A stretch of 53,443 nt of DNA from an uncultured Bacteroidales bacterium. Its GTDB lineage: Bacteria > Bacteroidota > Bacteroidia > Bacteroidales > P3. The notes below the pieces were generated by a model, which was given only the letters and a program-made list of their open reading frames with translations, did no database searches and had not been told where the DNA came from. Where the stretch lies: assembly GCA_910586395.1 (NCBI GenBank), contig CAJUFX010000001.1:533251-586693 (forward strand), given 5' to 3'. Positions 1 to 7,263 of this stretch are shown here, piece after piece. Each line of letters starts with the position of its first letter. The stretch's first letter is position 1. The translations under genes and the position numbers were made by a program.

Positions 1-610
1 ACTTTTCGCTTACGGTTTCTTTCAGCGTCGAAAACGTGTTTCCGATGCGTTCTTTCATTTGGTTGAACGTCCCGCCGATACGCTCCTTGACGTTGTTGAG
101 CACGCCGCCCACGGTCTCTTTCACGTTTGAGAACTTCTCGCTTACGGTTTCTTTCAGAGTCGAAAATGTGTTTCCGATGCGTTCTTTGACGTTGTTGAGC
201 ACGCTGCCCACGGTTTCTTTCACGCTCGAGAACTTTTCGCTCACGGTTTCTTTCAATGTCGAAAATGTACTGCTGATGCGTTCGAACGTTCCGCCGATTT
301 TCTGTTGGATGGGCCCGAATGATTCCTGCATGCGTTCGAATACACCGCTTGCGCTTTCTTTTACGTTGGCGGTCGCCTGGGCGATACTGCCGCCGATTTT
401 CTCTTTCAGCCCTTCGAACATGGTCGGGAGGCCCTGGAACATCGTGGAGAAAATGTCATCCGGTGCGGTCAGTTGTACGATCGGCAAAACCGGCTCCACG
501 GCATACGACGCGGGGGGACTGAGGACGGTCGTTTTTTCAAAAGCCGCTTGCATCTTGCTCATGAATCCGGATAGGGCTCCGGACATGAAGCCGTTATATT
601 TATCAGTCAT
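1..610 (-). CDS. phage tail tape measure protein, N-terminal part (runs off left edge)
   Basis: The gene starts at ATG 610-608 and stays open to the window edge, so 203 codons are visible. After about 95 residues with a helical, Gly/Ala-containing start, the protein becomes a run of 11-residue (hendecad) repeats such as FSTLKETVSEK, FSNVKETVGGV and LNNVKERIGGT. These predict a long right-handed coiled coil. A long repetitive helical protein just after a frameshifting tail chaperone is the standard position of the tape measure, which sets tail length and fills the tube. At least eight perfect 33-bp units lie in 2-265. The family identification rests on context and repeat structure; no catalytic domain is visible in this part. 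Confidence 0.8.
   Translation of the reverse strand, partial: MTDKYNGFMSGALSGFMSKMQAAFEKTTVLSPPASYAVEPVLPIVQLTAPDDIFSTMFQGLPTMFEGLKEKIGGSIAQATANVKESASGVFERMQESFGPIQQKIGGTFERISSTFSTLKETVSEKFSSVKETVGSVLNNVKERIGNTFSTLKETVSEKFSNVKETVGGVLNNVKERIGGTFNQMKERIGNTFSTLKETVSEK
2..265 (-). repeat. 33-bp in-frame repeats (11-residue hendecads) of the tape measure gene
   Basis: Eight consecutive 33-bp units fill 2-265 exactly. Units coding for FSTLKETVSEK lie at 2-34, 134-166 and 233-265, at distances of 132 and 99 bp, which are multiples of 33. The array continues to the window edge. Confidence 0.85.
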
Positions 611-613
611 AAT

Positions 614-805
614 TTACTTGGTTTGAGGCGTGAACAATTTGCCGAGCAGGTTCACGCGGAAATATTCCAGCCATAAGGCCTGTTGGAGCCGGGCTATCCA
701 TTCGGCATCGGTCAGATCGCCCGGTTCGATGCCGAAATCGGCGCGGAGCAGGGCATCCCCCTCCAACAGGAAGATGCCCCTTTCTATGCCCGCGTCGGCT
801 ACAAG
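614..805 (-). CDS. tail assembly chaperone, -1 frameshift extension (gpGT-like C-terminal part)
   Basis: This 63-codon open frame has no ATG of its own. It lies exactly in the -1 frame of the upstream chaperone gene and stops at TAA 616-614, three bases before the tape measure ATG. Its peptide begins LVADAGIERGIF and ends LLGKLFTPQTK. Read through the slippery site at 811-805 it would extend the 112-residue chaperone to about 174 residues. In many tailed phages two overlapping frames upstream of the tape measure make a short and a frameshifted long chaperone (G and GT of lambda); both help fold and load the tape measure. The frame and the slippery site are seen directly; expression is inferred. 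Confidence 0.75.
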   Translation of the reverse strand, partial: LVADAGIERGIFLLEGDALLRADFGIEPGDLTDAEWIARLQQALWLEYFRVNLLGKLFTPQTK

Positions 806-1137
806 TTTTTTAACTCGCCGATTTTGGCTGCCACCAATTCGTCCATGATCTGCGACAATCCGTAGAAAACCGAATTGTCTTCCAATAAGGCCGCGTTTCC
901 GCCTATGAGTGCGTTCTTCAACACAAACTCGTTGTACTTCATCGGGTCATTCTTGGCAATCACGCCGGCGGCGGCCAACGTTTTACGGTCCGGTTGCCGG
1001 AAGTAGAGCCTTTCACCCTCCACTTCATAGCAAAACACCTTGCCGTATTTGCTTTTCCATGCTTCAATCTGCTGGATTTCATCCGGCGTTTCCTTTGCCG
1101 GGGCTCCTAAGGCCGCGGCGTTTTCATTATTTTCCAT
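799..1137 (-). CDS. phage tail assembly chaperone (gpG-like, 0-frame product)
   Basis: A 112-residue acidic protein that starts MENNENAAAL and ends KIGELKNL. It lies between the tail tube and tape measure genes, the usual place of the tail chaperone. The stretch around residues 60-85 (VIAKNDPMKYNEFVLKN) resembles chaperone proteins of Bacteroidota Mu-like phages. It is expected to bind the tape measure protein during tail assembly. The last codons contain the heptamer A AAA AAC six bases before the stop, so a fraction of ribosomes should shift into the frame annotated at 614-805. It is transcribed leftward with the tube and sheath genes. Confidence 0.75.
   Translation of the reverse strand: MENNENAAALGAPAKETPDEIQQIEAWKSKYGKVFCYEVEGERLYFRQPDRKTLAAAGVIAKNDPMKYNEFVLKNALIGGNAALLEDNSVFYGLSQIMDELVAAKIGELKNL
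805..811 (-). promoter_or_regulatory. predicted -1 ribosomal frameshift site (A AAA AAC)
   Basis: On the minus strand the 0-frame codons TTA AAA AAC TTG TAG contain the canonical slippery heptamer A AAA AAC, six bases upstream of the stop. A -1 slip continues with CTT GTA GCC and opens 63 codons ending just before the tape measure start. I did not find a convincing downstream pseudoknot by eye. Confidence 0.8.
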
Positions 1138-1176
1138 TCCTGTGAATTTTGCAAATTAAAAATTTTGGAAAAGCGC

Positions 1177-1599
1177 TTAGTCGGTCACGTTGGTGTCAAT
1201 GCCCAAGGCGATGAACGGCAACGCATGTTCGCTGTTCAGGTCGCCCTCTTTCATGCCTTTCGGGAATTCGGTGATCGACGCGCAACGGATGATGTCGGTG
1301 GCGATGACGCCGGCATTGGCGTAGGTCACTACAATGTCGAACTCCAGATCGAGACAGTCGATGCAACCCTCCGCTTTGGCCGAGCGGTTCAAGGCTTCCA
1401 ACTCGCTTTGCAAAACGGTGAGCGTGCCTTCGTATTCGCGGCGGCCATGCTGGATGGATTTCGGGTTGACGCCCGCGCCAAACACGGCTTCTTTGGATTT
1501 CTTGGCCGTGTATTCGATGCCGCGCAGGCCCGTCAGCGGACGGCCGAGAATCGTGGCCTGCACATCGCAATAACTGTATTCTTTGCTGTTGAATGTCAT
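1177..1599 (-). CDS. phage tail tube protein
   Basis: A 140-residue protein that starts MTFNSKEYSY. Features are a DVQATILGRPLTGLRGIEY segment, a GRREYEGTLTVLQSELEAL segment and a C-terminal beta-rich part ending GIDTNVTD. Size, position between sheath and chaperone, and sequence character fit the tail tube of Mu-like contractile tails in Bacteroidota, which polymerises inside the sheath. It starts 24 bases after the sheath stop, in the same leftward operon. Assignment is from position and similarity of character; it could be annotated only as a hypothetical phage protein by automated tools. Confidence 0.7.
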   Translation of the reverse strand: MTFNSKEYSYCDVQATILGRPLTGLRGIEYTAKKSKEAVFGAGVNPKSIQHGRREYEGTLTVLQSELEALNRSAKAEGCIDCLDLEFDIVVTYANAGVIATDIIRCASITEFPKGMKEGDLNSEHALPFIALGIDTNVTD

Positions 1600-1623
1600 T
1601 TTATTGGATTTTTAGGGTTAATA

Positions 1624-2823
1624 CTATTGGTTCAGCGCCGGGTTGCTGAACGAGAGCAAAACGTGGATGTTCTTCAACACGCCCAGCGGTACGATCGAAC
1701 ATTCGATTTCGAGACGCGATGTGGAAAGGATGTTCTGGTCGGGATTGACGTAAGCCTTAAACGAACTGATCTGCCCGTCCATCAGCAAGGCTACGGCATT
1801 CTCTATCATCGACTCGAAAGACAGGCAGACGCCCGACGGCAGTTTGCCGTTTTCGTCCACATGGATGTTGTCCATAATCTCGCTGATGTAGGTGTCGTAG
1901 GCGATGCGCATGGCCTTGTCCATGATGCGGCCGTTGTTGAGCACGGCGTAATCATCGGTGGGCGAGCAAGCCATCGGGCAGCCGTTCAGGTAGCAGCCGT
2001 TTTTGCCCGGATAGTTCAGGAAGAAGATGAAGCCGGCATCGTTGATGTTGTCGGTCTTGCCGCTTTTTTCCAGGAATGGCGACTCGTCCGTGAAAAAGCC
2101 GTTCGCGGCGAGGCTGCCGGACTTGACGCGTCCCAAATCCTGCTGGGGTTCCGACTTGGCGGCGCGGCCCAGCACCATGCCGATGGCGGCCGGATACTGT
2201 TCGTTCAGCTTGCCTTCGGAGCACAGCACCATCGCCACGCGGTTGTAGCTCATCGTGGACGGTTTCCAGGAATCGGCCCCGAGTGTGCCGCTCCATTTGG
2301 CCGCCGGCAGAAACATGCGGAACGGCATGATTTTGGCGGCATAGGATTCGGCCGTCTGTTGCGCCTTGGCCGCCGCCGTGATGGCGTCGGCATCGATGCC
2401 CTGCGTATCATCCACCTCTTGCTCGGCAGTGATCAGCCGGTTCACGCCCAAAATCTTGATGCGGCCGGCCGCCTCCTCGACGAGTTTGCCCAGCGGGCTT
2501 TCCACGCCGTCCACCATCGAGGTCAGCGATGCCGTTTCGGGAGCGGCTAACAAGTGGAGTTCCGCCCCGTCGCCGGCTTGGGCGTAGAACGAACGCACCT
2601 CGTGGTCGATGAGCGGGTTGTTTTCTGCCGTGATGCCGAGGCCTGCAAGGTCTTTGGTCGATGACAGTTGATAATGTTTGTTGAGGGCGAATTTCACCTC
2701 TCCCTCTTTTTCGCCGGCTACGGCCGCGCCTGTCAGAAGCAGGCCGGCTATGCCGTCGGCTGTGGCGGCAACGCGGCCGAGACCGCCGCTGCCCAACGTA
2801 ATGTTTACGCCTGGTAATGCCAT
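1624..2823 (-). CDS. contractile tail sheath protein (DUF2586-like)
   Basis: A 399-residue protein starting MALPGVNITLGSGGLGRVAA. The Gly-rich start (N-terminal PGV...G), the long alpha/beta middle part and the C-terminal segment DQNILSTSRLEIECSIVPLG match the DUF2586 sheath family of Mu-like phages. The C-terminal segment carries the characteristic polar beta motif of sheath cores. The protein forms the contractile outer cylinder of the tail. It directly precedes the tube gene. Presence of a sheath shows that the particle is myovirus-like or a tailocin. The gene appears complete. Confidence 0.8.
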   Translation of the reverse strand: MALPGVNITLGSGGLGRVAATADGIAGLLLTGAAVAGEKEGEVKFALNKHYQLSSTKDLAGLGITAENNPLIDHEVRSFYAQAGDGAELHLLAAPETASLTSMVDGVESPLGKLVEEAAGRIKILGVNRLITAEQEVDDTQGIDADAITAAAKAQQTAESYAAKIMPFRMFLPAAKWSGTLGADSWKPSTMSYNRVAMVLCSEGKLNEQYPAAIGMVLGRAAKSEPQQDLGRVKSGSLAANGFFTDESPFLEKSGKTDNINDAGFIFFLNYPGKNGCYLNGCPMACSPTDDYAVLNNGRIMDKAMRIAYDTYISEIMDNIHVDENGKLPSGVCLSFESMIENAVALLMDGQISSFKAYVNPDQNILSTSRLEIECSIVPLGVLKNIHVLLSFSNPALNQ

Positions 2824-2856
2824 AGTTGTAATGTTTTAATTGGTTAATAAATATGG

Positions 2857-3612
2857 TTAATAAGGTTTCAGATAACGTTTGGCGGCCTTTAGGGCCAGAC
2901 CGGCGGCCGCCGCGATAAGCAGGATGCGTCCGCTCCATATCTGGAACTGCATCCAGCCGGAAAGCGGTTTTTCCACCGGTACCGGAATCTCTATCGTCAC
3001 GCTGTCGCGGCTTACGACCGTGTCGAGGCGTTCGCGCCATCGGTCGCGATACCGTATGCGGTTGTTGGTCACGAATACGGTGTCGCCTTTCTCCCGGATG
3101 ATGACGCTGTCGCTTATGTAAACGAAGACGCTGTCGGTTTGCCGGTTGATGCTTTCCGTATCGGTTGTCCGCAGTTCCGAACCGCCTATCATCTGTATGG
3201 GACGGCAGGCGGATGTCAATAGCGGAACGAGCAGCAACAGCAGGCCGTACAGCCAGGTTCCCGACCGCCGTGTACCCGTTTCGCCGGTGCGTGTTCCCTC
3301 GTATCGCGCCAGCTGTTTCTGCAGTTGATCCACTTGCTGACGCAGATTGTAAACCTCTTGGGTCAGTTCTGCAATGCGGGTGCTGTCTTCTTTGCTTTGG
3401 GCCAGTAATTTGACAATCCGGTCGTCCAGGGCCGCCACCAATTTCTGCCAGGTGTCCACGGCCGCTCCGAAGTTGGTGATGTCCTGCGCTTCGTTCACTT
3501 TGTCCAATTGGACGTTTTCCTTTTCCAAGCGGTGGCGTTTGAAAAACCAACCGGCGAAAGCGCCGAGAAAAGCCGTCGCGAACGGGATGAATATTTGTCC
3601 TATCAAGTCCAT
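2857..3612 (-). CDS. spanin-like phage membrane protein with coiled coil and lipobox-like segment
   Basis: ATG 3612-3610 is chosen because a Shine-Dalgarno-like AGGAG lies ten bases upstream; a longer frame reaches 3672 but has no such signal. The 251 residues contain an N-terminal membrane helix (about 4-24) and a polar coiled coil (25-105). A second hydrophobic segment follows and ends in a lipobox-like LLTSAC (about 119-136). A polar region rich in DSV and RYRDRWRERLDTV patterns comes next, and a last membrane helix sits near 228-243. Inner-membrane coiled coil plus lipobox recalls an inner and an outer spanin joined in one chain, a protein that disrupts the outer membrane at lysis. The fold assignment is inference; no close relative is recognised with certainty. 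Confidence 0.5.
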   Translation of the reverse strand: MDLIGQIFIPFATAFLGAFAGWFFKRHRLEKENVQLDKVNEAQDITNFGAAVDTWQKLVAALDDRIVKLLAQSKEDSTRIAELTQEVYNLRQQVDQLQKQLARYEGTRTGETGTRRSGTWLYGLLLLLVPLLTSACRPIQMIGGSELRTTDTESINRQTDSVFVYISDSVIIREKGDTVFVTNNRIRYRDRWRERLDTVVSRDSVTIEIPVPVEKPLSGWMQFQIWSGRILLIAAAAGLALKAAKRYLKPY

Positions 3613-3670
3613 GTTTCTGCGTTCTCCTGTGTTTGACGGGGCAAAAGTAGAATGACTGAAAACGTCTGAC

Positions 3671-3702
3671 AAAAAAAGTGTTACACGGCTACACTATTTT
3701 TT
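3671..3702. other. AT-flanked inverted repeat at the right border of the tail operon
   Basis: Arms AGTGT and ACACT, extended by A and T tracts with one mismatch, enclose a 9-base loop. It lies between the start of the tail operon and the MNT gene, so it could be an operator, a weak terminator or part of an element end. Confidence 0.35.
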
Positions 3703-3724
3703 CAAATGCCTGAAAAAAGTGTCT

Positions 3725-3754
3725 CCACAGTGCATTTTCCCCACAGTGCATTTT
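3725..3754. repeat. two direct copies of CCACAGTGCATTTT
   Basis: A perfect 14-bp repeat lies at 3725-3738 and 3741-3754 (16-bp period), 42 bases upstream of the MNT gene. It could be an operator for the toxin-antitoxin pair or a trace of the phage end. Confidence 0.6.
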
Positions 3755-3795
3755 ATGAAAAATGGTTATATTAGCGACATTAATCGCCCGAGATT

Positions 3796-4110
3796 ATGAG
3801 AAGAGAGCATATTGTGAATCAAATCAAAGAGATAATCCATAGGGTCGCCCCTACGGCTATGACCATCCTTTATGGGTCGGAAGCCCGAGGGGACGCAAAA
3901 GAGGGCAGTGATATAGATTTACTGATTCTTCTGGATGGGGATAAACTGACTTTAAAAGACGAAGAAATGGTCACTTCTCCCCTATATGACCTTGAGGTAA
4001 AAACAGGAGTCATCATCAGCCCAATGGTCACTTTAAAGAATTTATGGAACAATAGACCTTTCCAGACTCCATTTTATGTCAACGTAATGAATGAGGGGAT
4101 TGTTTTATGA
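3796..4110 (+). CDS. MNT nucleotidyltransferase antitoxin (MntA-like)
   Basis: The 104-residue protein carries the minimal nucleotidyltransferase signature G27-S28 followed by D39-x-D41 in GSEARGDAKEGSDIDLLI. In MNT/HEPN modules this small enzyme modifies the partner toxin (AMP transfer to the HEPN active site has been shown for some systems) and so neutralises it. It overlaps the downstream HEPN gene by four bases, the usual translational coupling. The pair is clearly richer in AT than mutS2 next door, which suggests transfer. No clear Shine-Dalgarno is seen; the ATG follows a short AT-rich leader with paired 14-bp repeats. Confidence 0.85.
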   Translation: MRREHIVNQIKEIIHRVAPTAMTILYGSEARGDAKEGSDIDLLILLDGDKLTLKDEEMVTSPLYDLEVKTGVIISPMVTLKNLWNNRPFQTPFYVNVMNEGIVL

Positions 4111-4514
4111 ATGAGATATTAAATGCAGAAAGCAAGGAGGCTCTTGTTCAGTACAGATTGAAAAGAGCGGTTGATTCTTTGGAAGAAGCCCAGTATATGG
4201 CCAAAGGTGGATATTACAATGCTGCCATAAACAGACTCTATTATGCTTGTTATTATGCTGCAGCTGCTCTTTTTTTGAAAAATGATATTCCAGCTCAAAC
4301 CCACCATGGAGTAAGGTCAATGCTTGGATTACATTTTACTTCAAAAGGAAAATTATCATCAGAATCTAATAGAACATTCTCTACTTTATTCGAGAAAAGA
4401 CATAGTAGCGACTATGACGATTTCGTCTATTGTGACCACGACATGGTGAATGAACTTTATCCAAAAGCCGTAGCATTTATTAAGGAAATAAATGTTTTAT
4501 TAAGCAATCTATAA
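4107..4514 (+). CDS. HEPN-domain toxin of the MNT/HEPN pair
   Basis: A 135-residue all-helical protein starting at ATG 4107 within the end of the MNT gene. It has the HEPN pattern YNAAINRLYYACYYAAAALF (residues 37-56) and a second conserved block with R98HSSDY103 in a later helix. HEPN toxins are usually RNases whose active site is an R-x4-6-H motif; here that block reads R-x4-Y, as in several MNT-coupled HEPN proteins whose Tyr is the modified residue. The function as a toxin is inferred from pairing and motif. It ends 77 bases before mutS2, in the same direction. Confidence 0.8.
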   Translation: MNEILNAESKEALVQYRLKRAVDSLEEAQYMAKGGYYNAAINRLYYACYYAAAALFLKNDIPAQTHHGVRSMLGLHFTSKGKLSSESNRTFSTLFEKRHSSDYDDFVYCDHDMVNELYPKAVAFIKEINVLLSNL

Positions 4515-4591
4515 GCACGATTCTTTTAAACTCCAAATTAAAGAGATTGTAATTAAAATATTTATTTGAGATTTGAGATATTTTCTGAGCC

Positions 4592-7072
4592 GTGACGCAT
4601 CTACAGAATCTTGAACAGAATGAACAGAAATTAGGCTTCGATCATATCCGCCGCATGCTGGCGGACGAATGCATCAGCCCGATGGGCAGGGATTTGACCG
4701 ACCGCATGGGCTTTACGACCGACTTCGAACTGTTGCGGCGGCTCCTGCAACAGACCGTGGAAATGAAGCGGGTGCTGATGCTCGAAAACCCGTTTCCGGC
4801 CACCGACTATCTGGATTTGAGGCCGGAACTGAAACGCGTCGGCGTCAAGGGCGGCTTTATCTCGATAGAGGGCTTGCAGGACTTGGCGGTCTCCTACACC
4901 GTGCTCTGCGAACTCAAGAAATACCTGCTGAATTTAGATGAGGAACTGTATCCGCGCCTGAGGGCTTTGGCGGAGCAACTGGAGGTGGTTTCGGAACTGC
5001 CCTACCGCATCGGCTTCCTCATCGACCCGCTGACGCACAAGTTGCGCGACAACGCCTCGGACGAACTTTACCGCATCCGCAGCCGCATGCGCCGTTTGCA
5101 AAGCGAGTCGAACCGCCATATCCAAAAATATCTTTCGGCGGCGCGCAAAGAGGGCTGGACGGGCGAAAACGCCGAAGCCACGGTGCGCGGCGAACGCCTC
5201 GTCATACCGCTTTTGGCGGCACACAAACGACAGATCCGCGGCTTCATCCACGATGTCTCCACCACGGGGCAGACCGTATTCTTAGAGCCGGAAGAAGTCT
5301 TCCTGCTCAACAACGAACTGACCGAACTGCGCCACGAGGAGCGCATGGAGATTACGAGAATCCTCAAGGAATTCAGCCAATACCTGTACCCGCTCCTGCC
5401 CGTGCTGACCGAGGGCTACGCCTTTCTCGGCCGCATCGACTTCATCCGCGCCAAGGCCAAGCTGGCCCTGCGCATGGACGCCGGCCTGCCGGTACTGAAC
5501 GATAGCCCTTGCTTTACCTGGCGGCAGGCGCGGCATCCGCTGCTGAAAGATCCGGTGCCGCTCTCGTTCCGCTTGGAGGGCGAGGAACGCATCGTCATCA
5601 TATCGGGGCCCAACGCCGGCGGCAAATCGGTCTGCCTGAAAACGGTGGGGCTGTTGCAGTACATGTTGCAATGCGGTCTGCTCGTGCCGATGTCCGAAAA
5701 CTCGGAGGTCGGCATCTTCCATCATATCTTTGTGGACATAGGCGACGAACAGTCGATTGAGAACGACCTGAGTACCTACAGCTCGCATCTTAGCAACATG
5801 AAGTTTTGGCTGGAAAAGGCCGACCGCCGCACGCTCTTCCTCGCCGACGAGTTGGGCAGCGGCACCGAACCGCAGGCCGGCGGCGCGATAGCGGAGGCCG
5901 TGCTCGAAGCCTTGGAACGCAAAGGCGCCTGGGGCGTGGCCACGACGCACTACACGCAGTTGAAACTGCTGGCCAAACACCATGCGGCCATGGTCAACGG
6001 CGCAATGCTGTTCGACAAGACCGAGATGCGGCCGCTCTATGTCTTCCGGAAGGGACTGCCGGGCAGTTCGTTCGCGTTTGAGATGGCGCGCAACGTGGGT
6101 TTTCCGGCCGACGTGCTCAAAGCGGCGCAAGCCAAGACGGGCCGGCAACACCTGCAATTCGAACAGGAGTTGCAACAGATTGAGGTGGAGAAACAGCAGC
6201 TGCTGCAACGGACGCGCGAAGTGGAGACGGCCGACCGCCTGCTCGCTGACACGCTGACCAAATACAACAGACTGACGGCCGAGATAGAGGAACGGAAGTC
6301 CGCCTATATCAAAGAGGCCAAGACGCAGGCGGCCGACATTGTGGCGCAAGCCAACCGCCGCATCGAACAGACGATTCGCGAAATCAAGGAGCGGCAGGCG
6401 GAACGCGAGGAAACGCGACGGCTCCGCAGCCAACTGCAGGCCGATATGGCGGCCATGATAGAGGATGAGGCAACCCTGGAGGCGGTTCCCGGCCATGAAG
6501 TGCCCGACGGCCGGCGGCCAGGTTCGCCGGCCCGACCGATAACCGCCCGCAACCGCCGCCCGCAGGCCGGACAACCGGACGCGGGAAAGGGCACCGACAA
6601 AACCGAACTGACCGTCGGCGGTTACGTCCGCCGCGCCAACGGCAAGGAAGTGGGCGTCATCGTGGAAATCAAAGGCAAGAAAGCCAAGGTGGATTTCGAT
6701 TTCATGCGGTTGGAGTTGCCGCTGGATCAGCTGACGCCGCTGTCGAAACAAGAGACGAAACAGGAAACCGAACGGCAGGGCCGCGTACAGGTGCATATCG
6801 AAAACCTGCAAACGGGGCGCAACGAATTTTCGCCTTATCTGGACCTGCGCGGCGAACGCATGAACGAGGCCTTGGCCAAGACCGACAAATTCATAGACGA
6901 GGCGGTACTCTACGGCGAATCGCATCTCGAAATCCTGCACGGAAAAGGCTACGGCGTGCTTAAAGACAATATCCGCAAACTCTTGCGACAGCATCCGCAC
7001 GTGGCGTTCTTCGACGATCAGAAAGAAGAACTCGGCGGTGCCGGCATCACGCTCGTCACGCTGAAACGGTAA
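4592..7072 (+). CDS. mutS2: endonuclease MutS2
   Basis: The 826-residue protein starts at GTG 4592 (no in-frame ATG fits the conserved start LGFDHIRRML). Walker A GPNAGGKS lies near residues 339-346 and Walker B ADELGSGTEP follows about 75 residues later. A long coiled coil comes after this (about 510-620), then a KOW-like small domain, and a C-terminal Smr nuclease domain from DLRGERMNEAL (about 751) with the LHGKG motif near 782. MutS2 has no mismatch-recognition domain I; it acts on branched DNA and, in some bacteria, on collided ribosomes. The gene has typical length and is unrelated to the flanking prophage. Confidence 0.95.
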   Translation: MTHLQNLEQNEQKLGFDHIRRMLADECISPMGRDLTDRMGFTTDFELLRRLLQQTVEMKRVLMLENPFPATDYLDLRPELKRVGVKGGFISIEGLQDLAVSYTVLCELKKYLLNLDEELYPRLRALAEQLEVVSELPYRIGFLIDPLTHKLRDNASDELYRIRSRMRRLQSESNRHIQKYLSAARKEGWTGENAEATVRGERLVIPLLAAHKRQIRGFIHDVSTTGQTVFLEPEEVFLLNNELTELRHEERMEITRILKEFSQYLYPLLPVLTEGYAFLGRIDFIRAKAKLALRMDAGLPVLNDSPCFTWRQARHPLLKDPVPLSFRLEGEERIVIISGPNAGGKSVCLKTVGLLQYMLQCGLLVPMSENSEVGIFHHIFVDIGDEQSIENDLSTYSSHLSNMKFWLEKADRRTLFLADELGSGTEPQAGGAIAEAVLEALERKGAWGVATTHYTQLKLLAKHHAAMVNGAMLFDKTEMRPLYVFRKGLPGSSFAFEMARNVGFPADVLKAAQAKTGRQHLQFEQELQQIEVEKQQLLQRTREVETADRLLADTLTKYNRLTAEIEERKSAYIKEAKTQAADIVAQANRRIEQTIREIKERQAEREETRRLRSQLQADMAAMIEDEATLEAVPGHEVPDGRRPGSPARPITARNRRPQAGQPDAGKGTDKTELTVGGYVRRANGKEVGVIVEIKGKKAKVDFDFMRLELPLDQLTPLSKQETKQETERQGRVQVHIENLQTGRNEFSPYLDLRGERMNEALAKTDKFIDEAVLYGESHLEILHGKGYGVLKDNIRKLLRQHPHVAFFDDQKEELGGAGITLVTLKR

Positions 7073-7103
7073 CGCATAGGCGCAGACGCCACCTCCTCGC
7101 CAA

Positions 7104-7140
7104 CCGCCAACCGAGAACCGCCAACCGAGAACCGCCAACC
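7104..7140. repeat. short tandem repeat of CCGCCAACCGAGAA
   Basis: Two full 14-bp copies (7104-7117, 7118-7131) and a partial third (7132-7140) lie in the gap after mutS2. The unit is itself made of two related heptamers. It is a possible variable-number repeat with no visible function. Confidence 0.75.
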
Positions 7141-7210
7141 GGCGCCCAAACGCAGGCCAAGGCCCACCCAACGCGAACCGCCCCAAGCAAACGCAGGCCG
7201 CAGACGCCAT

Positions 7211-7243
7211 AAAAAACGGCCGCCCCATCCGGAGCGGCCGTTT
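7211..7243 (-). terminator. rho-independent terminator of the M16 peptidase gene
   Basis: A 10-bp stem AAACGGCCGC / GCGGCCGTTT (7214-7223, 7234-7243) with a 10-base loop. Read on the minus strand it is followed by a run of six T (complement of 7211-7216). It ends the leftward M16 gene and may also stop mutS2 transcripts. Confidence 0.85.
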
Positions 7244-7263
7244 CCATAATCCCAAAACAAGGC

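Noticed and set aside
1165..2550. 461-codon open frame on the plus strand
   Set aside because: It lies opposite the tail sheath and tube genes; the translation is rich in His, Arg and Gly without domains and is a shadow of GC-rich coding DNA.
1..3612. tail genes as a type VI secretion or extracellular injection system
   Set aside because: A frameshifting chaperone next to a long tape measure and a spanin-like gene is phage-type; no ClpV, baseplate spike or AAA gene of such systems is visible.
5282..7255. 657-codon open frame on the minus strand
   Set aside because: It is the antisense frame of mutS2, which has all conserved motifs.
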